From Marinitoga sp. 38H-ov (GTDB lineage: Bacteria; Thermotogota; Thermotogae; Petrotogales; Petrotogaceae), in assembly GCF_011057715.1 (NCBI RefSeq), contig NZ_LNGH01000053.1:1-64000 (forward strand): a stretch of 64,000 nucleotides of DNA, read 5' to 3'. The notes below the pieces were generated by a model, which did no database searches, had not been told where the DNA came from, and worked only from the letters and a program-made list of their open reading frames with translations. Positions 47,720 to 55,950 of this stretch are shown piece by piece. Made by a program: the position numbers and the translations under genes. Numbering within the stretch: the first letter of the stretch is position 1; each line of letters begins with the position of its first letter.

Positions 47720-47738
47720 TCCTATTAAACCTAATAGG
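47720..47738 (-). promoter_or_regulatory. Hairpin overlapping the ribosome binding site of the malF-like gene
   Basis: On the minus strand CCTATTA pairs with TAATAGG, and the last AGG is part of the AGGAGGTG ribosome binding site. Folding would partly hide that site. It may help set the low permease-to-binding-protein ratio usual in such operons. Confidence 0.45.
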
Positions 47739-47751
47739 TTTTTTAAAAATA

Positions 47752-47773
47752 AACCGGAGGAAAATCCCCCGGC
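47752..47773 (-). terminator. Intercistronic hairpin after the sugar-binding protein gene
   Basis: Minus-strand AGCCGGGGG / CCTCCGGTTT stem (one mismatch) followed by TATTTTTAAAAAA, directly after the binding-protein stop codon. Probably a partial terminator or mRNA-stabilising hairpin that lowers permease expression. Confidence 0.65.
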
Positions 47774-49024
47774 TTATTGACCAATTATCATCTTTAATTC
47801 TGATTCTAAATCTTTTAAAGCTTTTTCTACGTCTTTTTTACCTATTAAGAAGTCATGAATATGTCTTTGTATTGCATCTGATACTTCTGTATAAACAGGG
47901 GTAATTGGTCTTGGTTCTGCATTTATAAACACATTATATAATTCAACCATAAATGGAGCGGCTTCTTTGATTTTTGGATCTGAGTAAACAGCTTTTCTTG
48001 TTGGATTTTGACCAGCATTTATAGCTTTATATAATTGTTGATCATATGAGGTTAAGAATTTTACAAATTTCTTTGCAGCATCTTTTTCAGCATCTGATGA
48101 ATAATTGTTAATTGCTAACATCCATCCACCTAATGTAGCTGAATGTCTTCCGTTTTCAATATCTCCCTTTGGTAATGGAGCAACGCCAATTTTACCAGCA
48201 ATTTTTGATTGATTAGCATCATTTGCTAATGACCAAACATATGGCCAGTTCCTTAAGAATACTGATTCACCATTTTGGAAAGGTCTTCTTGTTTCTTCTT
48301 CCATATAAGTTAAAACACCTTTTGGAGCAACGCCGTCGTCAATAAAGCTCTTTAAAGTTGTTAATGCTTTTACTAATCTAGCATGATTATCAGCATCACC
48401 TATAATAACATTTCCATTAGCATCTAAGAAATCTGCACCGTATGAATGTACAAATTCTGCAACATCACATACCAAACCTTCATATTGAGCTAATTGAAAT
48501 AACATACCATTAATCTTTTCTTTTGATGCAATATCAGAAGCTACTGTTTTTAATTCTTCCCATGTTTGTGGAACATCATAACCATATTTTTCTAATAAAT
48601 CTTTTCTATAATACAATAATCCTGCATCTGTGAACCAAGGTATTGCAACTATTCTTCCTTGAACTGTCCCGGATTTAACTGTACCAGGTAAGAATTGATC
48701 TAATTCAAAATAATCATAATCATCAGTTAAATCTGCAACAAATGGAGCAAATTCAGCAGGCCAAATAACATCTATCATTAAAATATCTGGATCAGATGTC
48801 ATAGCTCCTAAATATGTAACGTATAAATCATGTCTTGCAGTTGAACTATTTGGCATAGGTAATAATTGAACTTCAATATCGGGATAAATTTTATTGAACA
48901 TCTTGATTTGATTCATTAATACTTCTAATTCTTTACCGACAGCACCAGCAGCCATTGTAATTTTAACACTTAATCCCATAATAGCAATTAATAATACTAA
49001 AGATAAAACTAATACTTTTTTCAT
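47774..49024 (-). CDS. Extracellular sugar-binding protein, trehalose/maltose type
   Basis: Periplasmic ligand-binding subunit (family 1). The signal peptide is MKKVLVLSLVLLIAIMGLS, with cleavage probably just before VKITMAAG, the first strand of the mature fold. Features of the trehalose/maltose-binding cluster: GKELEVLMNQIKMF, YPDIEVQLLPMP, MTSDPDILMIDVIWPAEFA, IPWFTDAGLLYYRKDLLEKYG and a SATLGGWMLAIN block. About 416 residues. No lipobox Cys. The ATG at 49024 follows GGAGGG. First gene of the operon, with a LacI-type operator in its leader. Exact sugar not determinable. Confidence 0.9.
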   Translation of the reverse strand: MKKVLVLSLVLLIAIMGLSVKITMAAGAVGKELEVLMNQIKMFNKIYPDIEVQLLPMPNSSTARHDLYVTYLGAMTSDPDILMIDVIWPAEFAPFVADLTDDYDYFELDQFLPGTVKSGTVQGRIVAIPWFTDAGLLYYRKDLLEKYGYDVPQTWEELKTVASDIASKEKINGMLFQLAQYEGLVCDVAEFVHSYGADFLDANGNVIIGDADNHARLVKALTTLKSFIDDGVAPKGVLTYMEEETRRPFQNGESVFLRNWPYVWSLANDANQSKIAGKIGVAPLPKGDIENGRHSATLGGWMLAINNYSSDAEKDAAKKFVKFLTSYDQQLYKAINAGQNPTRKAVYSDPKIKEAAPFMVELYNVFINAEPRPITPVYTEVSDAIQRHIHDFLIGKKDVEKALKDLESELKMIIGQ

Positions 49025-49043
49025 CCTAACACCCTCCTTTTTT

Positions 49044-49057
49044 TGCAAACGGTTTCG
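49044..49057 (-). promoter_or_regulatory. LacI-family operator upstream of the sugar-binding protein gene
   Basis: CGAAACCGTTTGCA on the minus strand, an almost perfect form of the LacI/GalR/CcpA-type site (TGnAAnCGnTTnCA) with the central CG. It lies between the -10 region and the ribosome binding site, a position where a repressor would block transcription. The regulator gene is not in this window. Confidence 0.85.
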
Positions 49058-49083
49058 AAAATCAATAATAAAAATCTATTTTC

Positions 49084-49092
49084 ATTATATCA
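49084..49092 (-). promoter_or_regulatory. Extended -10 promoter for the sugar transporter operon
   Basis: Minus-strand TGATATAAT about 60 bases before the binding-protein start and about 27 bases before the LacI-type operator. A TTGAAT further up is 23 bases away, too far for a normal -35. Confidence 0.6.
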
Positions 49093-49129
49093 TTTTTTAA
49101 AAAATTAAAAAAATTCAACTAAATGTAAT

Positions 49130-49170
49130 ATACGGGATTAATCGGTAATAATAAACGATTAATCCCGTAT
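49130..49170. terminator. Perfect 15-bp inverted repeat between outer-membrane and sugar-transport operons
   Basis: ATACGGGATTAATCG (49130-49144) is repeated inverted at 49156-49170, with an 11-base loop. It lies downstream of the minus-strand outer-membrane gene, so a terminator is the simplest reading, but neither side has a clean T-run. A protein-binding site is an alternative. Confidence 0.6.
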
Positions 49171-49195
49171 ATTTTATAATAAATTAAATTAATTA

Positions 49196-50395
49196 TTAAA
49201 AATCAGCAATAACAGAAAATTCTATTTTGTCCTTAAATTCATTGTTTATATTGTCATAATATTTTGTATATAGCATGAATAAACCATTTGAAATAGGATA
49301 TCCAAAAGAAATTTCAGCATTTGTATTTGTATCGAATAATGAAGATAATTCATCTAAACTTTCCATATCCTTATAATATTTTCCTACAATTAATAATGGG
49401 AATTGTTCTGAAGGAATTCTAGCTTGTAATGAACCATTTAATTCTGGATTTTGAACTTCGAATTCTGTGGTTAAATCATAGTTTAATCTTGCACTAGCTC
49501 TTAAAATATTTCCTAAAGAAAATTCTAATTCTCCAATACCTCCTAATCTTGTATCATTATAATTTTTTAATTCATCATATTTTGTATTGTCCATTAAATT
49601 TTCTTCGTATTGAGAATTTACAAATCCAAGCTTATAATATGGCATTTGTAAAACTACAGGCAATGCTTTTAATGTAATAATACCTAAATTTAATATTCCG
49701 CCAGCACCTGCGCCATAACCAGTTAATGTGGTAGAATCGAATGTTGAAGATATATAACCAATTTCTCCACCTAATTTTAATGCGTTCCCGCCAATATATG
49801 CAGATACACTACCTAATAGATCATCTCTTAATGGTTCAACTTCATTCTTAGCCATAGGTTTTCCAGCAAATGCTTCTAAATTAATAAATCCAACTTTTGT
49901 TTTTAAAATTCCATAATATAAATGTGCTGATTGACTATATGAGAATGGCATTAATGAATCTAAAGAATATGGAGCATGCACTTCTATTCTTGCCATTGGT
50001 AAAATTAAACCTAAGTCTAAAGCATTTCTATAATCATTGTTGTAGTTAAAAACCAACATACCTAAACCTATAGTTTTTGGATATGACATACCATATCTAA
50101 AGTATAAAGGGCCTACTCTTAATTTTACTAAGTTCAAAGTTAATCCCGAAAGTACATTTGTTGAAGGATCAGTACCAGGTGTCCCATAGAATAAGCTTCC
50201 GCCTATTTCTTCTTGATAAGCATTAAGTCCTAAACCAATACCGAAGTTATCATTTTCAAAAACACCTGTTATAGAATATGCTAAATAATCTTGTCCATTT
50301 TCTTCAACAGTTTTAAAAAATGGTCGCACATAAAAAGCAGAAAATGATGTAAATACTAATAATACTATAAATGAAAATGTTAAAAGTTTTTTCAT
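49196..50395 (-). CDS. Outer-membrane beta-barrel protein
   Basis: Exported protein of 399 residues: signal peptide MKKLLTFSFIVLLVFTSFSA, then alternating amphipathic beta strands throughout (FGIGLGLNAYQEEIGGSLFYG, LYFRYGMSYPKTIGLGML), ending IEFSVIADF, the C-terminal strand with a final Phe that BAM-dependent barrels carry. Probably about 16-18 strands. No N-terminal SLH or coiled-coil part as in OmpA1 of Thermotogales. I do not recognise a named family. It overlaps the galT stop by four bases and is the last gene of the sugar/glycogen operon, so a sugar-permeable channel is plausible. Confidence 0.75.
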   Translation of the reverse strand: MKKLLTFSFIVLLVFTSFSAFYVRPFFKTVEENGQDYLAYSITGVFENDNFGIGLGLNAYQEEIGGSLFYGTPGTDPSTNVLSGLTLNLVKLRVGPLYFRYGMSYPKTIGLGMLVFNYNNDYRNALDLGLILPMARIEVHAPYSLDSLMPFSYSQSAHLYYGILKTKVGFINLEAFAGKPMAKNEVEPLRDDLLGSVSAYIGGNALKLGGEIGYISSTFDSTTLTGYGAGAGGILNLGIITLKALPVVLQMPYYKLGFVNSQYEENLMDNTKYDELKNYNDTRLGGIGELEFSLGNILRASARLNYDLTTEFEVQNPELNGSLQARIPSEQFPLLIVGKYYKDMESLDELSSLFDTNTNAEISFGYPISNGLFMLYTKYYDNINNEFKDKIEFSVIADF

Positions 50396-51396
50396 AATAA
50401 TCCCTCCTCTAAAATTTTTAAGTTTCTAGCGGCAACTTCTGGTGAAACAGAATTAATAAAAAATCCTGATCCCCACTCAAAACCTGCAGCATTTGTTAAT
50501 CTAGGAATAATTTCTAAATGCCAATGATAATATGAATTGTTTAAAATATCAAAGGGTGATGTGTGAATCATATAGTTATATGGTATATCGCCTAATAATA
50601 CGTTTAACCTTAATAATGTATTTTTAAGTATAGAAGAAAAATCCTTAACATCTTTTGAATTAATACTACCAAAATTTGAATTATGTTTTTTTTGAATTAT
50701 CCATGTTTCATATGGAAATCTAGGAGCAAAAGGTTCAAGAGATAAAAATGTATCGTTTTCTTCAACAATTCTTATATTTTCATTTTTTTCCTGCTCAATT
50801 ATAGAACAAAAAATACATTTGTTTTTAATATTATAGAATTTTTTTGCACCTTTAATTTCATCTTCAATAAAAATAGGAATTATGGGAGTTGCAATTAATT
50901 GTGAGTGAGGATGAGATAAAGATGCGCCAGCACTTCTTCCATAATTTTTAAAAATTTGAATATATTTGATTTTTTTATCTTTTTTTATATCATTAAATCT
51001 ATTTAAATATGCCCATACAATTTCTTCTACTTCAGAATAATTCATATAAGCAATTTTCGAATCATGATTAGGTGTTTCTATTATAACCTCGTGATAACCA
51101 TATCCATCAACTGAAAAATATATTCCATTGCTATTTAAATTTGGAGGAATATCTTTTGTTACAGCTGGGAATTTATTTGGAACAACTCTTAGCCACCAAT
51201 TTTCATCATTTGGTTTAGATTTTTCTGGTTTAAAGGCTAAAACTTCTGGTGGAGTTAGGTTTTCATTTCCTTGATCAAATGGACAAAAGTCAAATTTTTC
51301 TACATTAGGAATAATTTTTTCTATTGGTCTATTGGATCTTTCAGAGGATATAATAACCCATCGATTTGTAATAGGATCTTTTCTATATTCAGGCAT
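50392..51396 (-). CDS. galT: Galactose-1-phosphate uridylyltransferase
   Basis: Leloir pathway enzyme exchanging UMP between UDP-glucose and galactose 1-phosphate through a uridylylated His. 334 residues, HIT superfamily: start MPEYRKDPITNRWVIIS, the active site SLSHPHSQLIATP (His-Pro-His), zinc-ligand cysteines in FCPFD and CIFCSI, and SYYHWHLEIIPR near the C-terminus. AGGAGG before the ATG. Between glgA and the outer-membrane gene; no galK or galE is seen in the window. Confidence 0.93.
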   Translation of the reverse strand: MPEYRKDPITNRWVIISSERSNRPIEKIIPNVEKFDFCPFDQGNENLTPPEVLAFKPEKSKPNDENWWLRVVPNKFPAVTKDIPPNLNSNGIYFSVDGYGYHEVIIETPNHDSKIAYMNYSEVEEIVWAYLNRFNDIKKDKKIKYIQIFKNYGRSAGASLSHPHSQLIATPIIPIFIEDEIKGAKKFYNIKNKCIFCSIIEQEKNENIRIVEENDTFLSLEPFAPRFPYETWIIQKKHNSNFGSINSKDVKDFSSILKNTLLRLNVLLGDIPYNYMIHTSPFDILNNSYYHWHLEIIPRLTNAAGFEWGSGFFINSVSPEVAARNLKILEEGLL

Positions 51397-51405
51397 TTTA
51401 TCCTC

Positions 51406-52866
51406 CTAATAATTTTTCTTATTGATTGATCTTTTGTATAATAATATATATTCATCTGCCGATTTATCCCATGAAAAATCAGTTTTCATTGCATTTTTAA
51501 CTAGTGTATTCCAACATTCTTGATTTCTAAAATATACATTAAGAGCTTTTAATACAGAGATTAATAAATTAGATGAAGTATATTCGTAAAAACCAAATCC
51601 AGTACCCTCATTAGTATTACAATAAAATTCTTTTACAGTATCGGCTAAACCACCAGTGTATCTTACTATTGGAATAGTTCCATATCTCATTGAATACATT
51701 TGTCCCAATCCGCATGGTTCATATTTGGAAGGCATTATGAACATATCACTACCAGCATAAATAAGTTGAGCTAAATCTAAATCAAATTTAATATTTATAG
51801 ATAGTTTATCAGGGTATTTATTTTGATATTTAAGTAATAATTCTTCATATTTTTTTTCACCAGTTCCTAAAATAATAATTTGAATATCCAATAAAGTTAG
51901 ATAATCTATTATTTCTGAGATTAAATCAATACCTTTTTGTTCAACAATTCTACCTATAAAACTTATAACAGGTATTTCTTTATTTTGAGGTAAATTTAAT
52001 TTTTCTTGTAAATATAATTTATTTTTTGTTTTATTTTCTAAGTTTTTAATGTTGAAATTATATGGAATTAATTTATCTGTTTCTGGATTAAAAATTTCAT
52101 AATCAATACCATTTAAAATGCCGTATAAATCTTCATTTCTAATTTTTAGTACGCCATCAAGTTTATATCCATATTCTTCAGTTTGAATTTCTTCAGCATA
52201 TGTTCTGCTTACTGTATTTAAAATATCACTAAATAAAATTCCACCTTTTAAGAAATTAATTTGTCCAAAAAATTCTAAAGCATCAATATTATATAAGTAT
52301 CCAGGTAATCCTGCAACATTAAGTGTATCAGGAGAGAATATCCCTTGATAACCTAAGTTATGAATAGTTAAAACAGTAGTTTTTTTATTTAAAATTTCAT
52401 CATCTCTATAATTATTTCTTAGATAAACAGGAATTAATGATGTTTGCCAATCATTAATATGTATAATATCTATATCTGGAAGAGCTGTTTTTACAAACGT
52501 TAAAGAGGCATCACAAAAGTAAGATGTTTGATGTTCAGGATGAGGATATTCATATATTTCTTCAGTTGAAAAAAGATTATCGTTTTTTATTAAGTAGACT
52601 GGAATATTTGTATTTGGTAATACAGATTTATATACCGAAAAAGGATATTTTAATGAATGACTAAAAGGATAAAGTTCATCATATACTTTTTCTAAAGGTA
52701 AATTATATTTTTCTATGTTTTTTTCAACAATTTTGTGAAAAGGCATTATTATATTTATGTTATCTACTTTGTTTTGTAAAAATTTCGGTAAAGTTCCAAC
52801 AACATCTCCTAATCCTCCAACCTTTGCTAAAGGAGCAACCTCATATGAAATAAAAGTAATATTCAT
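51406..52866 (-). CDS. glgA: Glycogen synthase (ADP-glucose type, GT5)
   Basis: Extends alpha-1,4-glucan from ADP-glucose. 486 residues: N-terminal EVAPLAKVGGLGDVVGTLP (sugar-nucleotide loop K-x-G-G), HINDWQTSLIP, TIHNLGYQG, GILNGIDYEIFNP, then the second Rossmann half with FIGRIVEQKGIDL and MPSKYEPCGLGQMYSMRYGT (retaining-GT E-x7-E region), ending in TGFGFYEY. GGTGGTGAAA precedes the ATG. It lies in a five-gene minus operon with galT; no other glg gene is nearby. Confidence 0.95.
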   Translation of the reverse strand: MNITFISYEVAPLAKVGGLGDVVGTLPKFLQNKVDNINIIMPFHKIVEKNIEKYNLPLEKVYDELYPFSHSLKYPFSVYKSVLPNTNIPVYLIKNDNLFSTEEIYEYPHPEHQTSYFCDASLTFVKTALPDIDIIHINDWQTSLIPVYLRNNYRDDEILNKKTTVLTIHNLGYQGIFSPDTLNVAGLPGYLYNIDALEFFGQINFLKGGILFSDILNTVSRTYAEEIQTEEYGYKLDGVLKIRNEDLYGILNGIDYEIFNPETDKLIPYNFNIKNLENKTKNKLYLQEKLNLPQNKEIPVISFIGRIVEQKGIDLISEIIDYLTLLDIQIIILGTGEKKYEELLLKYQNKYPDKLSINIKFDLDLAQLIYAGSDMFIMPSKYEPCGLGQMYSMRYGTIPIVRYTGGLADTVKEFYCNTNEGTGFGFYEYTSSNLLISVLKALNVYFRNQECWNTLVKNAMKTDFSWDKSADEYILLYKRSINKKNY

Positions 52867-52877
52867 AATTTCACCAC

Positions 52878-53492
52878 CTATCTCATTTTATAAGGTGTAT
52901 CATGAGTGAAAATAACATAATCAGATTTTTCTGACCATTCTTTTACTATTTCTGCAACCTTATCAGTTCTTAAATTTCTCATAATGTCATAAAAATCAAT
53001 TTTTGTCATACAAATATCGCCTGGCAGGAATATTTTACCCATATTTTCACTTTCAATATATAGAGAAACATGCTCTTTTGAATGATATGGGGTGTATATA
53101 ACCTTTATAGAATCAAATAAAATCTCGCCATCTTTAAATGTTTCTACGCGGTTATTCCAAGAATTAATCATTTGTTGATATGCTTGTCCTATTAGTGGGC
53201 CAAATTTTCTATAATCTTTTCCTAAATAATTTTCATGTATTCTTATTGTTGCATTTGGGAAAAACATAGAATTATATGCATGATCCAAATGCACATGAGT
53301 TAAAACAATATCTGTTATATCTTCTGGTGCAATTTCTAAATTAGCTTCTATATCTTGAATAACATGTATATGACTTGGATCAATTAGTATTTTTCTAGTA
53401 TTATTTTCTAGTAAAAATACAGAAGAGAATGTACCGTGTACTCTACCAGTTATAGTTAATAATCCGCCATCTAAAATTACTTTAAAGTTCAT
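52878..53492 (-). CDS. MBL-fold hydrolase
   Basis: 204-residue metallo-beta-lactamase-fold protein. Metal motifs: LTHVHLDHAYN (HxHxDH), YHSKEHVSLYIE, LPGDICMTK and a terminal FTHDTPYK. It appears complete for the minimal fold. The substrate is unknown; lactonase or thioesterase functions occur in similar small members. Short spacing to glgA (11 bases) and to the CBS-ACT gene upstream indicates the same operon. AGGAGGT before the ATG. Confidence 0.88.
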   Translation of the reverse strand: MNFKVILDGGLLTITGRVHGTFSSVFLLENNTRKILIDPSHIHVIQDIEANLEIAPEDITDIVLTHVHLDHAYNSMFFPNATIRIHENYLGKDYRKFGPLIGQAYQQMINSWNNRVETFKDGEILFDSIKVIYTPYHSKEHVSLYIESENMGKIFLPGDICMTKIDFYDIMRNLRTDKVAEIVKEWSEKSDYVIFTHDTPYKMR

Positions 53493-53503
53493 ATTTTTAC
53501 CTC

Positions 53504-54112
53504 CTATGCTTCTTCATATATTCCATCATATTCAATATTATTATTATCTAAGATAGAGGATATAGCATTAACATCCTTTAAGGATAGTTTTATTGATAAC
53601 ATTCTTTTAAATGAATTTATTTTACATGTTGTCATTGATAAAATATTTAAATTGTTATTGCTTATAGTTTCAACAACCTTTTTTACTTCGCCAGGTTTAT
53701 CATGTAAAGTTATAATAACTTTCGTTCCTGGTTCATCTAACGCAGTAATATTTACCATTGCTTTTAGCAATTCATTAATTCCAAAAATTCCTATAGGTTT
53801 CATATCATAATCAACTACTGGTAATATCTTATAATTAGTTTCTAACATTGTTAATAATACATCTTCAACTAAATCATCTTCATATAAAAAATCTTCTATA
53901 GGTTCAAATACATCTATTAATAAATCATCGCTATCGTATTCTCGTAAAACAGCAATATCCTCTTTTCTGATTGCAGAAAGAAGAGTTCCATTTTTTCTTG
54001 TAAGTAAAATAATATCAATATCTTTTTCAAAAAACATTTTTATTGCGTCGTCTATGGTGTTTTCAATACTTAATTTTTCAAAGGCCCTCTTTGTCCATAA
54101 TTTTACGTACAT
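53504..54112 (-). CDS. CBS-pair and ACT domain protein (AcuB-like)
   Basis: About 202 residues: two CBS motifs (about 1-125: IDDAIKMFFEKDIDIILLTRKNG and LVEDVLLTMLETNYKILPVVDYDMKPIGIFG), then an ACT domain (about 135-200: VIITLHDKPGEVKKVVETIS). This order is that of AcuB-type proteins. Such modules bind adenosyl nucleotides and amino acids, so it may sense energy state and tune the glycogen/sugar operon that it heads. The ATG at 54112 follows AAGGAGG; the 13-codon extension upstream lacks a ribosome binding site. Confidence 0.85.
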   Translation of the reverse strand: MYVKLWTKRAFEKLSIENTIDDAIKMFFEKDIDIILLTRKNGTLLSAIRKEDIAVLREYDSDDLLIDVFEPIEDFLYEDDLVEDVLLTMLETNYKILPVVDYDMKPIGIFGINELLKAMVNITALDEPGTKVIITLHDKPGEVKKVVETISNNNLNILSMTTCKINSFKRMLSIKLSLKDVNAISSILDNNNIEYDGIYEEA

Positions 54113-54166
54113 AAATATCCTCCTTCTTCCTTTTATTATATTATACACCAAAAAAGATAAAAATTG

Positions 54167-54175
54167 TGCTATAAT
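54167..54175 (+). promoter_or_regulatory. Extended -10 promoter for the degV pair
   Basis: TGCTATAAT about 33 bases before the first degV start codon, in the short divergent region shared with the CBS-ACT gene. Confidence 0.5.
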
Positions 54176-54207
54176 ATTAATATCAAAAAGAAAAAGGGGG
54201 AGAATAA

Positions 54208-55059
54208 ATGGGGAAAATAGGAGTAATTGTAGATTCAGGCTGTGACATCCCTTTAAATATATTAGAAAAATATGATAATCTTAAAGTAGTTCCGTTGAGA
54301 ACTATAATTGATGGTGTTGAATACGATGAGGGAACATTTTCGGAAGATTTTTTATTTGAACATATAGATGGAAATGTTAAAACATCATTACCGAAACCAG
54401 AGAATATAAAAATTGCAATAGAAGAGATGATAAATGATGGATATAATGATATATTAACCTTTAATATATCAAAGAATTTAAGTGGTACATATAATTTGTT
54501 TAAAATGATATCAGAAAGCATTAAAGATGTAAAAATAATAAATATAGATACTTTAAATATTTCAATAGGCTCAGGATTAGTAGTATATAGAGCTTTACAA
54601 TATATAGAACAAGGTATGGATTTAAAAGAAATTGTTGATAATATAAAAAGAGATATAAAAAATTCTACAGTATTTTATGTAATACCAACATTGAAGTATC
54701 TTGCACGTGGTGGAAGGATAGGAAAGGTATCTGCCATGATGGGACAATTATTAAATTTAAAACCTATTATTTCAGTTGATGATGAAGGTGTTTATTATAC
54801 AGTATCAAAAATAAGGGGGTATAATAAATCAGTAGAAGCATTGTATAAAGAGGTGTTAAAATATATAGGAGATAATAAATTTATAGCTGGTGTTGTTATA
54901 AGTGGGAATAATGAGAAAGTGAAAATTATGCAAGATAATTTTGTAGAAAAATTAAAAATATTAGGCAATACTTTAGAGATATTTAAAGGTAAGGTTTCTA
55001 GTACATTATCAGTTCACACTGGTCAAGATTTAATAGGTATTGGTGTCTTGAAATTATAA
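54208..55059 (+). CDS. DegV family fatty-acid-binding protein (first copy)
   Basis: DegV/FakB-type protein that holds a fatty acid between two domains; in Gram-positive bacteria such proteins present it to the kinase FakA. 283 residues with IGVIVDSGCDIP, VPLRTIIDG, TSLPKPENI, ILTFNISKNLSGTYN, DTLNISIGSGLVV, YLARGGRIGKVSAM and the final STLSVHTGQDLIGIG with a ligand-binding His. It is followed after 15 bases by a paralogue. No fakA-like gene is adjacent. Confidence 0.92.
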   Translation: MGKIGVIVDSGCDIPLNILEKYDNLKVVPLRTIIDGVEYDEGTFSEDFLFEHIDGNVKTSLPKPENIKIAIEEMINDGYNDILTFNISKNLSGTYNLFKMISESIKDVKIINIDTLNISIGSGLVVYRALQYIEQGMDLKEIVDNIKRDIKNSTVFYVIPTLKYLARGGRIGKVSAMMGQLLNLKPIISVDDEGVYYTVSKIRGYNKSVEALYKEVLKYIGDNKFIAGVVISGNNEKVKIMQDNFVEKLKILGNTLEIFKGKVSSTLSVHTGQDLIGIGVLKL

Positions 55060-55074
55060 TTGGAGGATGATAGT

Positions 55075-55941
55075 ATGGAAAAAATAGGTATTATAGTAGA
55101 TTCTGGTACAGATTTACCTAAAAATATAATAGAAAAATATAATATAAAAGTAGTACCATTAAGAATAATTATTGACGGAAAAGAATATGAAGAGGGTTCT
55201 ATAACAGAAGAATTTTTAATTAAAAGACTTGATGATAGTGAAGTAACCACATCATTACCTAAGCCTGATTCAGTGATAAAAGCTTTTGAGGAATTAATTA
55301 GTGAAGGTATAAAAAGAATAATTACCTTTAATATTTCAAGTAAGATGAGCGGCACTTTTAATCTTTTTAGATTAACTTCAAATACATTAAAAGAAAAATA
55401 TCCAGATGTAAAAATAGAAAATATTGATACAAAAAATATTTCAATAGGTGCAGGACTTGTAGCTTATAATGCAATTAAAATGATTGAAGAAGGTAAAGTA
55501 TTTGATGAAATAGTTAAATGGTGTAATGAAAACATAAATAAAGCAAAAGTATTTTTTGCTATTCCAACGTTAAAATACTTAGCAAAAGGTGGTAGAATAG
55601 GGAAAGTTTCTGCAAAAATAGGTGAAATGTTAAATATAAAGCCTATAATATCTATAAGTGATGAGGGGATTTATTATTCTGTATCAAAAGTAAGAGGTTT
55701 TAAGAAATCATTTGATAAAGTGTTTGAGGAATTTAATAAGTTTGTTGATAATAGGAAAAATATAGCGGCTGTTTATATTAGCGGAACTACAAAAGAATTT
55801 GAAAAAGTTCAGAGAGATTTTTTTGAAAAAGTTGGTAATTTAGAGCATACCTTAGAAGTTATTATGGGGAAGGTTTCAAGTACATTATTAGTTCATTCTG
55901 GTCCTGATTTATTTGGTATAGGTGTAATTGTAACAGAATAA
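55075..55941 (+). CDS. DegV family fatty-acid-binding protein (second copy)
   Basis: Paralogue of the preceding gene along its full length: IGIIVDSGTDLPKNI, VPLRIIIDGKEYEEG, TSLPKPDSV, ITFNISSKMSGTFN, YLAKGGRIGKVSAKIG, STLLVHSGPDLFGIG. About 288 residues. A local tandem duplication, diverged enough that the two may prefer different fatty acids (saturated versus unsaturated, as for FakB1/FakB2); that part is inference. The ATG at 55075 follows GGAGGATGAT. Confidence 0.92.
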   Translation: MEKIGIIVDSGTDLPKNIIEKYNIKVVPLRIIIDGKEYEEGSITEEFLIKRLDDSEVTTSLPKPDSVIKAFEELISEGIKRIITFNISSKMSGTFNLFRLTSNTLKEKYPDVKIENIDTKNISIGAGLVAYNAIKMIEEGKVFDEIVKWCNENINKAKVFFAIPTLKYLAKGGRIGKVSAKIGEMLNIKPIISISDEGIYYSVSKVRGFKKSFDKVFEEFNKFVDNRKNIAAVYISGTTKEFEKVQRDFFEKVGNLEHTLEVIMGKVSSTLLVHSGPDLFGIGVIVTE

Positions 55942-55950
55942 GGTGATAAA

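Noticed and set aside
49130-49170. Inverted repeat as an insertion-sequence end or attachment site
   Set aside because: No transposase or integrase, no flanking target duplication, and only one copy seen; a terminator or regulator site is simpler.
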